A DNA stretch of 30,053 nt, from contig JBBSBC010000017.1 of NCBI GenBank assembly GCA_038251595.1, positions 1 through 30,053 on the forward strand, read 5' to 3'. The notes beneath the pieces were generated by a model that saw only the letters and a list, made by a program, of their open reading frames with translations, searched no databases and was not told where the DNA came from. Origin of the DNA: JADLCX01 sp038251595. GTDB lineage: Bacteria; Planctomycetota; Phycisphaerae; Phycisphaerales; UBA1924. Made by a program: the position numbers and the translations under genes. This document shows, piece by piece, positions 1 to 7,090 of the stretch (its first letter is position 1; each line of letters starts with the position of its first letter).

Positions 1-150
1 CCGAGTTCACCGTGTTCCCGGCGTCGCTGCCGAACCCGACGCGTCCAGGCCGTGCTCACCCCAAACGCCGCGGCAATGTCCCGAGTGCTCATGCCCCGGT
101 CACACGCCCCGAGCACCTTTGGCCCGAAGATCCAACGAGTATGAAACCAT
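1..150 (-). pseudogene. IS630-family transposase, N-terminal part, frameshifted and cut by the window edge
   Basis: Reading leftwards from an ATG at 150, the minus strand gives MVSYSLDLRAK. After a one-base shift at the AAA near 118-120 it continues as VLGACDRGMSTRDIAAAFG and then VSTAWTRRVRQRRREHGEL up to the window edge. The YSLDLR start followed by a helix-turn-helix (about residues 20-40) is the usual N-terminus of IS630-family DDE transposases. Read without the shift, the frame hits TGA after 16 codons, so there appears to be one extra A. This could be a decayed element, programmed frameshifting (reported for some IS630 relatives) or a sequencing error. The catalytic domain lies outside the window. 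Confidence 0.75.
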
Positions 151-240
151 ACCCGACCTCCTTGTCTGGTCGGGCAAGACCTGCCACACAATCTCAATCG
201 CGCCAGGAAACCGCGCTACAAAGTTTGGGAATGTGCTCTA
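1..240 (-). mobile_element. IS630-type insertion, one end, inserted at a TA inside the FG-GAP gene
   Basis: The transposase start lies about 90 bases inside the proposed end at 239-240, where a TA dinucleotide is followed on the minus strand by GAGCACATTCCCAAACTT. IS630/Tc1-mariner elements insert at TA. FG-GAP homology of the neighbouring gene stops exactly here: its last family-like residues are NYTT, followed by a short foreign tail and a stop. The opposite end of the element is not in the window, so the terminal inverted repeat cannot be confirmed. Confidence 0.6.
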
Positions 241-869
241 GTGGTCGTGTAGTTGACGGGGGGCTGAAACGTTCCCACATTGACACCGGAGTTTCCGAAC
301 AGGATCGAGATGTTGCCACCACTTTTGTTGGCGACGGCAATATCCGGCACGCCGTCCAGGTTGAAATCCGCGACGGCGAGGCAGATGGGGCCTGAGCCCG
401 CCGCATAGTTGACCGCCGCCGCGAAATTGCCGGATCCGTTGCCGCGAAGAATCGAGACGGAGGAGCTGCCGTGGTTGGCGGTAGCAAGGTCGGCGAACGT
501 GTCGCCGTTGAAGTCGGCGGTGACGATGAAGTAGGGTTCGATGCCGACGTCGTAGTCACTGAGCACGCCGAACGTGCCGTCGCCAATTCCGACGCGGATG
601 GAGACGTTCCAGCCGTCCTGATTGGCCGCAGCGAAATCGAGCCGACCGTCGTTGTTGAAATCGGCGACGGCGCTGCACAACGGGGTGTTGAAGAAGGTGA
701 AGATACCGACCGGGTTCGTCGAGCCGGTGTCGAGGCTGGTGGCGCACTGCCCGTTTGCGTGCGATGCCATAGCCAGCGCGGCCGCGATACAGAGGGCATG
801 GTTGCGTTGGGGTCTCCGGCAGAACGTGATGGATGTTGATCGTGGTGCGATTAAGCGTGTAGGAATCAT
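216..869 (-). pseudogene. Secreted FG-GAP/VCBS repeat protein, 3' end lost to IS insertion
   Basis: The frame encodes 217 residues. The ATG at 869 has AGGAG 8 bases upstream, which supports this start. A basic start and a hydrophobic stretch (about residues 24-40, ALCIAAALAMASHA) look like a signal peptide. At least three FG-GAP/VCBS repeats follow, with the calcium-binding DFNNDGRLDF, DFNGDTFADL and DFNLDGVPDI motifs near residues 70, 118 and 167. Such repeats form beta-propeller blades in extracellular or surface proteins. The chain ends mid-repeat with a TRAHSQTL tail encoded by IS DNA, so the propeller is incomplete and the gene is probably non-functional. No anchor signal remains. Confidence 0.8.
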
Positions 870-1218
870 GGGGATGCTCCTTGATGGTGTACGTGGGGGG
901 CGGTGGGCGAATCAGGTCCATTGCACGGTCATGAGCTGACCGATTCGAGCGATGCGTTCGATACCGAGAGAGAAGCGCTGTCGGTGTGGTCTCGACGACA
1001 CGGAGCGCGAATGTTCTTTGGCATACGACGCGGATCATCAGCAAAAAGAACGATCGGCGCGGCCGCGTGGCCACGCCGATCGGGCGGATTGACGGGAGGA
1101 GTCGCGTCAGATCACGCGGTCATGCTTTGGTGACGCCCGGGAGGGAGACGAACACACGGATGCTCGCCGTCGCAGTCCACCAAACGCACGCGAATGTTCG
1201 CGTGTCTGTGCGGATGTG
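870..1218. other. Intergenic stretch between FG-GAP gene and HAF-repeat gene
   Basis: I see no convincing gene here. The stretch must hold the 5' region of the FG-GAP gene (leftward), but no clear -35/-10 pair stands out. It contains two inverted repeats downstream of the HAF-repeat gene, at 1051-1082 and 1187-1204. The first is annotated separately as a terminator. Confidence 0.5.
1043..1082 (-). terminator. Rho-independent terminator candidate downstream of the HAF-repeat gene
   Basis: CGATCGGCG (1051-1059) pairs perfectly with CGCCGATCG (1074-1082). On the minus strand the stem is followed by TTCTTTTTGC, a T-rich tract, which fits termination of leftward transcription from the HAF-repeat gene ending at 1219. 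A further short palindrome (CACGCGAA/TTCGCGTG, 1187-1204) lies between the stop codon and this site but lacks a T tract. Confidence 0.6.
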
Positions 1219-1889
1219 TCAGCGGCGGCGGCGGATGGCGAGGAGTCCGCTCAGGCCAAGCAGCGTTGCGGGAGCGGGAGAAGGGATGGGGAGTCCGGTG
1301 ACGAAAAAAACGCGGGTTTGGCCGTTGAAGAGCCCGGTGCCGGTGATCGCAGAACCGTCGGCGGAAACACTCGAAGCGTACTGCAGTGTCCATCCCGTCA
1401 AGTCGACTCCAACGGTGGGCAGATAGGTATTGAAATCAACCGCGCCCAAAGCGGGCGTCCATAAGAGCGCATGCACCGCGCCCACGGAGTTATCGCCGTT
1501 ACCCACCACGATCGAGCCGTCGCCATTGACGGCATCGGCTGATGACGTTGACCCGCCCGGCAAAAAACCGAGACCCTGCATGCCGCCGGTGTTGGTCCAA
1601 CGGAACGCCCGCCGCGCCGAGTTGAAAGATTGACCGCTGAACCCAACCACTACCGATCCATCGCCGCTGATGCCGTTGCCGTAGGAACTCAGCGCCCCCG
1701 CCAAGGTGCCGAGATCCTGCATTCCACCGGCGCTGGTCCAGCGGAAAGCACTCTCACCGCTGAACTGCCTCGCGGCGTAGCCCGCCACGGTCGAACCATC
1801 GGCGCTGATGTCGGTGCCCAATGAACTCGATCCGCCGGGAAGCACACCAAGGCTCTGCATTCCGCCGCCGCTGGTCCAGTAAATGGTCC
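1219..1889 (-). pseudogene. HAF-repeat protein with C-terminal PEP-CTERM-like anchor, 5'-truncated
   Basis: The product has about four HAF-type repeats, seen as AFRWTSAGGMQDLGTL and AFRWTNTGGMQGLGFL blocks alternating with ISADGSTVAGYA, ISGDGSVVVGFS and VNGDGSIVVGNG blocks. It ends in PSPAPATLLGLSGLLAIRRRR (a 21-residue signal, given here as PSPAPA, a hydrophobic helix and RRRR), a PEP-CTERM-like sorting tag for surface export. HAF repeats occur in secreted proteins of unknown role. There is no signal peptide: the ATG at 1860 lies inside a repeat, and in-frame homology continues upstream as IYWTSGG to about 1889 before a TGA at 1900-1902. The 5' part has therefore been deleted. No ribosome-binding site precedes the 1860 ATG. 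Confidence 0.75.
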
Positions 1890-1909
1890 GCCCGGTCCAT
1901 CAATCGGAT

Positions 1910-4077
1910 TCAATGGAATAAGCGCCAGTCGGCCGCCCGCGACGCCAAGTTTGTCAACCTGAGTGCCTCGGGATCGTCCGTGGATGTGGCATGGGGAGAC
2001 TGCTTGCTCAGAGCAGCAAGCAGTGCCACCCGATGTCTTAAGCCGCCGAAGAAGGCGGCGAGGAACTCAAAGAGGTTCTGCACGGTGAGCGCGCCCGAGG
2101 CGTTGATGTCGGCGCTCAGGTCGTCGTCGCAGTAGGCGGTGAAGAAGTCGAAGATATCCTGAATGCCGGTAGTGCCGGACTGATTGAAGTCGCCCTTTTC
2201 AAAGGGAACCATGTTGTTCCCGGGCAGGTTGCAGGCGACGTTCTCGCCAGCGTGATGCTGCGACGCGCCGACGCATTCGGCGGCGGTCCTGAGCGAACAG
2301 ATGGAGCCGTCACAGCACGCGCCAAGATTGCACGTCGCGGCGGGGGTGATGAGGAGTTGATAGGTCCCCATCTCCGAGTTTTGCAGATTGCCATAGCCGC
2401 CGATGCGGATGAAGTAGAGTTGGCCCGCCGTGAAGGCGGCGCTCTGGATCACGCCGTGCGGGTCGGAGAAGTTGCCGGGCTGGCAGAAGTCGCCGTTGCC
2501 GCCGAAGTCAAAGGTGCCGTCGTTACAATACAAGAGGCTGGAGGAGCTGCCCGAGCAATCGGAGAGCACATCAATGACGGTGTGGAACGAACTGCCGCAG
2601 GTGGAGAGCATGTAGTTGCCGGTGCAGGTCGGGATGAAGCGGTGGAAGACGTCTCGTCCGGTGAACGAACCGCTCACATTGTTCCAGATGCAGATGCGGA
2701 TCGGCGTGTTGGACAGAGCGTCAAGGTTGTTGCCCGTGGCCGCGACGCCGGAGATCACCAGCGGCGAGGAAGAGTTGCAGGCATCGTTCGCCGGAGCGGG
2801 GCCGATGGTGTAAGGCTGAACGTCGATGCGGAAGTTACCGACGGGGAAGAACGGGGGCCGGGCCGAAGCGCCGACGCGAAGAAGGATCGGCGTCGTTGAG
2901 GACAGGTTGAGGTAAAGGAAGTTTTCGCCACGATTGTCCGAGTTCGCCAGCACACAGGAAAACTCACTGAACGGAGTCGGCGGACATGCCGATCCGCTGA
3001 ACGCGGCAATGGCGAGTGCGGAATCGCGGAGTCGAACGCGGTATGAGCCCGGTGCGGGTGGTTGGAATGAGTACCACACATCAACTTCTGTTGAGGAGCA
3101 GTCGGTGATGTCGGCACCGGTGGCACCGAAGACCGTGCCGGCAAGGGGAGGCGTGTTCACGTCGATCCGCTGTGCCGCCGAGCAAAGGTCGTTCGACGGG
3201 GGAGAACAGGTGTTGGCCGTGCAGGTCGTTCCCACCCCAAGCCAGGCGGAGAAGCCGCAGTTGTTCTGAGTCAACATGGAGCAGGTTCGGTCAGTCCCCG
3301 AGCAGCACGCGCCCGGTTGGGGGCAAGTGTTGGGCGTGCAGGTGCCGCCGAAGTCGAACGTCAACCAATCCGAAGAGCCCGCGGCGGTGCAACTGGCCGA
3401 CGTTGAGAGGAAGCAGGCACCGGCGTTGGTGCAGCAGCGACCGTAGTTGCCGCAGATCCCGTTCGAGCAGGAGGAGCCGGAGTCCAGAACCCGGGCGCGG
3501 GGCAGCCGCTCTGCGTGGTGTCCGTGCAGCCGCCGGGCGCGCAGCACGCGCCCTTCGGCGGCGGCGTGCAGGGGTTCACCCCACACGCCACGCCCCCGCT
3601 CCAACTTGTGCTGTTCGATGCGGTGCAGGCCGCCTGCGAGAGCAGGCTGCACGCGCCCGTCGCCGCGCTGCAGCACGCGCCGATGACTGCGCCGCACGGG
3701 CCGGGCGAGCAAGTCCCATCGATGGTCCACCGGGTCGCGGCGTTCGGGCACTGGGGAAACCAGGCGATGGTGCACTGGTTGTAGTCGTCGCAGCAACTGC
3801 CCTGATGCGTGCATGGCAACGGCGAACAGCTCCCGCCCGACAGGAAAGCGCCAAACGTGCATTGCGACGATGTTGTCACCGTGCATTGCAAGGTGAAGCT
3901 ATTGCAACACGCGCCCGTCGCTACGCACGGGTTCGGCGTGCACGATTCGCCGCTGGTCCACTCGCCCGGCGAGGTACAGCTGGCTTGTGTGACGAACGTG
4001 CAGGTGCCGTTGGTACAGCATGTGCCCGTCGGCTGATTGAGCGGAAAGGCCGATAGCACAAAATCATTGGGAATCAC
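1910..4077 (-). pseudogene. Cys-rich GACC-repeat / beta-sandwich / dockerin-like secreted protein, one frameshift
   Basis: Two overlapping frames form one interrupted gene. The upstream frame (about 4077-3480) holds five Cys-rich repeats of the type GACC..C..C......C....C. Near 3478-3482 a single missing G shifts the frame, and the downstream frame continues with repeats six and seven, two domains starting SNDLC.A and ANDAC (PPC-like beta-sandwiches), another Cys repeat (GACCDGSIC) and a dockerin-like EF-hand tail (GDFNQSGTTGIQDIFDFF, DINASGALTVQNLFEFL). This layout is characteristic of large secreted proteins of Phycisphaerae. No signal peptide precedes the first repeat, so the 5' end also looks lost. 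After the usual FFGG ending, the frame reads on about 50 residues into a hairpin and unrelated sequence. The shift could be a sequencing error. Confidence 0.7.
1985..2029. repeat. Long imperfect hairpin at the 3' end of the dockerin gene
   Basis: ACTGCTTGCT (1999-2008) and AGCAAGCAGT (2015-2024) form a perfect 10-bp stem with a 6-base loop. Outer GTGGC (1985-1989) and GCCAC (2025-2029) extend it with a one-sided bulge. It begins about 10 bases past the end of the dockerin homology. No T tract follows, so it may be a factor-dependent terminator, an mRNA-end stabiliser or a dispersed palindromic repeat. Confidence 0.55.
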
Positions 4078-4169
4078 TGGAGCAAGCCGACTACCGCGGT
4101 GCTCGCCAACTGCGACTACATATACAACGTGTACGGACACCGCGTTCAACGGGCCGACTCGACTGCGGC

Positions 4170-4181
4170 TGGGCAAGCTCA
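4170..4181 (-). repeat. Inverted copy of the IS3 terminal 12-mer
   Basis: TGGGCAAGCTCA at 4170-4181 is the exact reverse complement of the IS3 left end, and with the next inner base the match is 13 bp. In this orientation it would be the right end of an element lying to the left. Phospholipase-like coding sequence begins immediately after it. Confidence 0.6.
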
Positions 4182-4360
4182 TTGTTCGGACAAAGATCGG
4201 TGCGATGACAAGTTCTTGGATTGTATGAAGGAATATTGCAGACTCAATTCCCAAGTTCCCAACGCTCGGTTGGGATACCAGACTGAGTGCGACGCGTTCG
4301 CTTGGACGTTTTGGGTGGGTGTCAACTTTGGAGGCGACGGTCCATTTTGTGCAGCTCAAC

Positions 4361-4376
4361 GGAGGGCGTGTACGTG
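4361..4376 (+). promoter_or_regulatory. Ribosome-binding site and GTG start inside the toxin-relic tail
   Basis: GGAGGG at 4361-4366 lies 7 bases before GTG at 4374, inside the last codons of the upstream frame (stop 4384-4386). This decides the start of the zinc-ribbon gene over the more distant in-frame ATG at 4287, and implies translational coupling. Confidence 0.6.
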
Positions 4377-4817
4377 TGTCCCGTAGGCTCAAAGTTCCAA
4401 ACGTTTCGCTGCGGTCGGTGTGAATATGATCTGCACGGCCTTCCGCTTATTTCCCGCAAGTGTCCTAAGTGTGGATGGCCGATTGGAGTTGAGTTTCCAA
4501 GACGATGGCCACGATGGCGAGGATGGCATGCTATAGTTGCTTTTTTCATATTCCTCTATTTCCCGCTACTTGGTCGATCTGACTTTGACGAATTCGGTTT
4601 ACCAAAGAGCTTCTCTTTAATGATTTTAGTCATTGGTTGTTCTACAGCCATTGTTATTTCTCGTTACTTTTTTTTGATAAACGATACCAAACATGCAGAA
4701 AAAGTATGTGTGTTTGAACTGGGCATAAAATTGATTGCACGCATATGCAGCGTTGTCGCAATTGGACTCCTGCTTCGTCCACTTCTCACAGTACTGTTTA
4801 ATTTCGAATTTGAGTAG
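4374..4817 (+). CDS. Small zinc-ribbon membrane protein, possible immunity partner
   Basis: With the GTG start at 4374 the product has 147 residues. It opens with a zinc ribbon of two CxxC knuckles (FRCGRCEYDLHGL near 11-23 and CPKCGWP near 30-36), a layout common in small planctomycete membrane proteins. About three hydrophobic segments follow (roughly residues 49-63, 76-97 and 120-142). The start overlaps the end of the phospholipase-like toxin fragment by 13 bases. An overlapping downstream gene is the usual place for an immunity gene in polymorphic-toxin loci, so protection against a membrane-attacking phospholipase is a reasonable guess. The sequence from about 4530 to 4890 is clearly more AT-rich than its surroundings, which suggests recent acquisition. 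It could equally be an unrelated membrane protein. Confidence 0.6.
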   Translation: MCPVGSKFQTFRCGRCEYDLHGLPLISRKCPKCGWPIGVEFPRRWPRWRGWHAIVAFFIFLYFPLLGRSDFDEFGLPKSFSLMILVIGCSTAIVISRYFFLINDTKHAEKVCVFELGIKLIARICSVVAIGLLLRPLLTVLFNFEFE

Positions 4818-4889
4818 TTGCGTGAAATTTGTTCATTTTATGCTGTCGATGTAGACTATTGTAAAATGTTTTTATTGTGCATAGAGTAT

Positions 4890-5995
4890 TGAGCTTGCCC
4901 AGTTCCGGTGGACGGGTCCAATCGATGGGATACTACCTGTCGGAAGGAGCACGTTCATATGGGCAGCAAGTAAAAGTACACGCAGGAGTATCGTGAGTCG
5001 GCGGTGAAGCTGGCGATCGCCGAGGGGCGGACACCCGAGGATGCGGCGGCCAACCTGGGGATGCCCATCAACACGCTCATAGCCTGGGTGAGCAAGGCGC
5101 GGCGGAACCTGTCTGGCGGGAGCGATGCGTTCACGCCGCCCACCCAGCAGCAGATGGTGGCGCGGCTGCATGAGCTGGAGGCGGAGAACCGCCGGCTGAA
5201 GCTCGAGCGGGACATTTTGAAAGAAGCGACGGCTTTCTTCGCCAGGGAAGGAGACCGCCCATGATCTTCAAGGTCATCCGCGATCATCTGGTCCCCGAGT
5301 TCACCGTACGCGACTGCTGCCGCGTGCTGAAGGTCAGCATCAGCGGCTACTACCACTGGTGCAAGCATCCGATCGCCAAGCGTGAGGCGGCCGAGCAGGA
5401 GCTGGTCGGCAAGATCAGGACCGTGCATGAGCAGAGCCGACGCACCTACGGCTCGCCGCGGGTGCGTGGTGAGCTGAGCCATCGGGGCGTGAAGCGCAAC
5501 CGCAAGACGATCGCCCGGCTCATGCGCAAGCACCAGATCCGCTCGAACGTGAAGCCGAAGTTCCGCGTGTGTACGACCGACTTCAGGCACGATCATCCGA
5601 TCGCCCGGAACCTGCTGGACCGCAACTTCACGGTCAAGACGCTCGACACGGTCTGGCTGTGCGACATCACGTACATCCCGACCGGCGAGGGATGGCTCTA
5701 CCTGGCCAGCGTGATGGACCTGTGCAGCCGCAGGATCGTGGGCTGGTCCATGGCCGCGCACATGCGGGCCGAACTGGTGATGGATGCGATGGATATGGCA
5801 TGCACACGCCGCGATCCGCGCGCGGGGCTGATGGTGCATTCGGATCGGGGCGTGCAGTATGCCTGCGGCGAGTTCCGTTCGCTGCTGGCGCGGCTTGGAG
5901 CGGCAGCGAGCATGGGTCGAAGGGGCGAGTGCCACGACAACGCCCCGAAAGAATCGTTCTGGGCCACGCTCAAGAACGAGCTGGTGCATTCGGCG
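4890..5995 (+). mobile_element. IS3-family element, left end intact, right part deleted
   Basis: The left end starts TGAGCTTGCCCAGTTCCGG at 4890, which fits IS3-family ends (TG start, CCCAGTT..GTGGAC-like inner part). orfA and orfB follow in the normal order with an ATGA overlap. Transposase homology stops near 5990, before the C-terminal 40-50 residues, and RHS-like coding sequence begins directly after. No right inverted repeat follows. The same 12-bp end sequence occurs inverted at 4170-4181 and directly at 6681-6692. Confidence 0.8.
4959..5264 (+). pseudogene. IS3-family OrfA (helix-turn-helix), nonsense codon at position 5
   Basis: ATG at 4959 has GGAAGGAG (4942-4949) upstream. The frame reads MGSK, then TAA at 4971-4973, then KYTQEYRESAVKLAIAEG, a typical IS3 OrfA start. 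A helix-turn-helix covers about residues 18-45 (TPEDAAANLGMPINTLIAWV). A leucine-zipper-like coiled coil (ARLHELEAENRRLKLERDIL) and a KEATAFFA end follow. OrfA binds the element ends and pairs with OrfB. The early stop would block the normal start. A GTG at 5004 lies in frame beyond it but has no clear ribosome-binding site. The stop overlaps the OrfB start (ATGA, 5261-5264). Confidence 0.8.
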
Positions 5996-6157
5996 TGTGG
6001 CCACCTATCGCAACACCGACTCATTGCCAAAGGAGACGTTCTTCTACCACCCGAGCGGGCACTTTGGCCCCGCCTGCCGCGGTGGGCCGATCGCGCGAAC
6101 TCGTGGTACCAACTTGGCTGCGAACCCTTCCCAGTGGACGACGGCGGGGGTGAGTGA
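5261..6157 (+). pseudogene. IS3-family OrfB transposase, DDE core present, C-terminus replaced
   Basis: OrfB carries an HTH_21-like region (about residues 45-95, with RRTYGSPRVRGEL) and an rve integrase core. The catalytic triad is visible: D135 (LCDITYIP), D195 (VHSDRGVQY) and E231 (DNAPKESFWATLK), with the expected 35 residues between the last two. Family homology ends at about residue 243 (KNELVH, near base 5990). The usual tail (IEVFYNR..HSALGY) is missing and replaced by about 55 unrelated residues translated out of frame from an RHS gene. The protein could still fold in part, but the element lacks its right end and should be immobile. Confidence 0.85.
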
Positions 6158-6683
6158 TTGGGATGGTGAGCAGCTCTACTACGCCTCGGATCTTTCTGGT
6201 ACCGTCATGGCCATGGTGGACGATCTGGTCGAGCAATGCCGCTACAGCCCGAGCGGCGTGCCTTATGGGCTGCCTGCGGGTGATCTGAACGGGGATTGGC
6301 ACGTTGAGGATGGGGCGGGCAAGCCCGACTACGACATCTGGCTCGCGGCCACAACCGCCTACCAGGTGCGTGCCGACCTGAACTTTGTTGGTACGGTGAA
6401 CGCCGCAGATCAGGCGATCATCACGGCCAACAGCACGGTCAACCTCGGACGGGGCAAGTTCAGCACAGAGAGCGTGCGGAACATCAAGGGGTATCAGGGG
6501 TGCGAGGTGTTTGGGGAGGGGTTGCATACGGTGTGGGATTGCGGGAGGGAGAGGGACAGCGCGATCGAGGTGTACATGTCGGGTGTTGGAGTGTCTGGCT
6601 CGGGATCGACGCAGAGTCTCACGATCAATGGCGGCAGAACATGGAACGGGAACTGCTACACAGATTGTGGAGTCAATAGCTGA
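6003..6683 (+). pseudogene. RHS-core fragment with inserted dockerin-like EF-hand pair
   Basis: The frame reads ATYRNTDSLPKETFFYHPSG from about 6003. It continues with DGEQLYYASDLSGTVMAMVD, YSPSGVPYGLPAGDLNGDWH, KPDYDIWLAATTAYQVRADL, NFVGTVNAADQAIITAN and NIKGYQGCEVFGE. The DLSG..MA.VD.....Y.PSG.PYG section is a typical RHS/YD-repeat core. The DLNGDWHVED and DLNFVGTVNAAD loops with DYDIWLAA form a dockerin-like double EF-hand, an arrangement seen in planctomycete RHS proteins. The last 50 residues show no RHS hallmark, and the stop TGA (6681-6683) is the first triplet of an IS3 end sequence. Both ends are therefore broken: an IS3 transposase truncation on the left and an IS-end repeat on the right. 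Confidence 0.6.
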
Positions 6684-6692
6684 GCTTGCCCA
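6681..6692 (+). repeat. Extra copy of the IS3 terminal 12-mer
   Basis: TGAGCTTGCCCA at 6681 is identical to the first 12 bases of the IS3 left end at 4890-4901. The bases after it (AGTCCACTACC) differ from that IS, so this may be the stump of a second, related element inserted at the end of the RHS fragment. Confidence 0.6.
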
Positions 6693-6698
6693 AGTCCA

Positions 6699-7010
6699 CT
6701 ACCTTCCGCTGATGTGCTTAACCAGAACCTGGTCCGGCCCGTCGTGATTGGCTGGCTGCCGCGCGGCTTCTTCAGTGCGCAAGTGGTCGTTGGGCAGGCG
6801 TCGCTGGTTCGCTTCCCACGCCGCGATGACCCGGTGGTACATCTCCCGGCTCTCGCGTGAGTTCAACCGGCCCAGCCAGTCGTCACGGCGCTTGCCCGTC
6901 GCGCTGTCGGTCAGCGTAACGATGGCCTTGTCGGGGTAGTCTTTGCGGGATCGGTACGTCGGTGTTTTCGGAATCGCGGTGCTTCGGAACGGAAGAGCGC
7001 GGTGTAACAC
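6699..7010 (-). pseudogene. Tyrosine-integrase N-terminal remnant
   Basis: The frame encodes 103 residues. Its core reads PTYRSRKDYPDKAIVTLTD, then DDWLGRLNSRESREMYHRVI and AAWEANQRRLP. This resembles the N-terminal arm/DNA-binding region of planctomycete site-specific integrases, which often begin with PSYR..K.SG.A.VTL, then YLG.FGSPES...Y.R.IAEW. The catalytic domain (R..HRY) is absent and the frame ends in unrelated residues next to the IS-end repeat at 6681-6692. The first residues (MLHRALPFR) lie over a hairpin, so the original start was probably nearer 6965. Its place on the 3' side of tRNA-Ala is where an island integrase would sit. The family call is by pattern only. Confidence 0.5.
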
Positions 7011-7020
7011 CGCGCTCTTC
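6992..7020. terminator. Perfect 13-bp hairpin downstream of tRNA-Ala
   Basis: GAAGAGCGCGGTG (6992-7004) and CACCGCGCTCTTC (7008-7020) form a perfect stem with a TAA loop. It lies about 70 bases downstream of the leftward tRNA gene and probably ends its transcript. The flanking T content is modest on the plus strand (TTGGTGTTCT) and poor on the minus strand, so the direction is uncertain. Confidence 0.5.
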
Positions 7021-7090
7021 TTGGTGTTCTGGCCGCACCGCCGACGTGGCGGGGAAGCGCAACTAGTGCTTTCGGCGAGACTTACGGGAA

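Larger units (their letters stand above)
4099..4386 (+). pseudogene. Phospholipase-A2-like toxin tail fragment lacking the catalytic His
   Basis: The frame is open from 4057 to the stop at 4384-4386. From 4182 it reads CSDKDRCDDKFLDCM, then a C...YQTEC segment, then VGVNFGGDGPF and AAQRRACTC. The Cys spacing and the CD..F.DCM and F..AQ..AC.C patterns resemble the second half of the phospholipase A2 fold found in group XII-like enzymes and in some RHS-protein C-terminal toxin domains. The preceding CxxHDxCY active-site segment is absent: homology begins right after an inverted IS-end sequence at 4170-4181. The upstream bit (CDYIYNVYGHRVQR) faintly resembles an RHS linker. There is no start codon with a ribosome-binding site. 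I read it as a dead toxin relic; the family call rests on pattern memory only. Confidence 0.45.

Noticed and set aside
12..395. Open frame on the plus strand at the window start
   Set aside because: It is antisense to the IS630 transposase and the FG-GAP gene, both of which have clear homology on the minus strand.
4101..4170. Clear RHS repeat before the toxin relic
   Set aside because: Only a faint match (CDYIYNVYGHRVQR); it could also be the 3' end of an IS. I keep it as a weak hint and do not annotate it as RHS.
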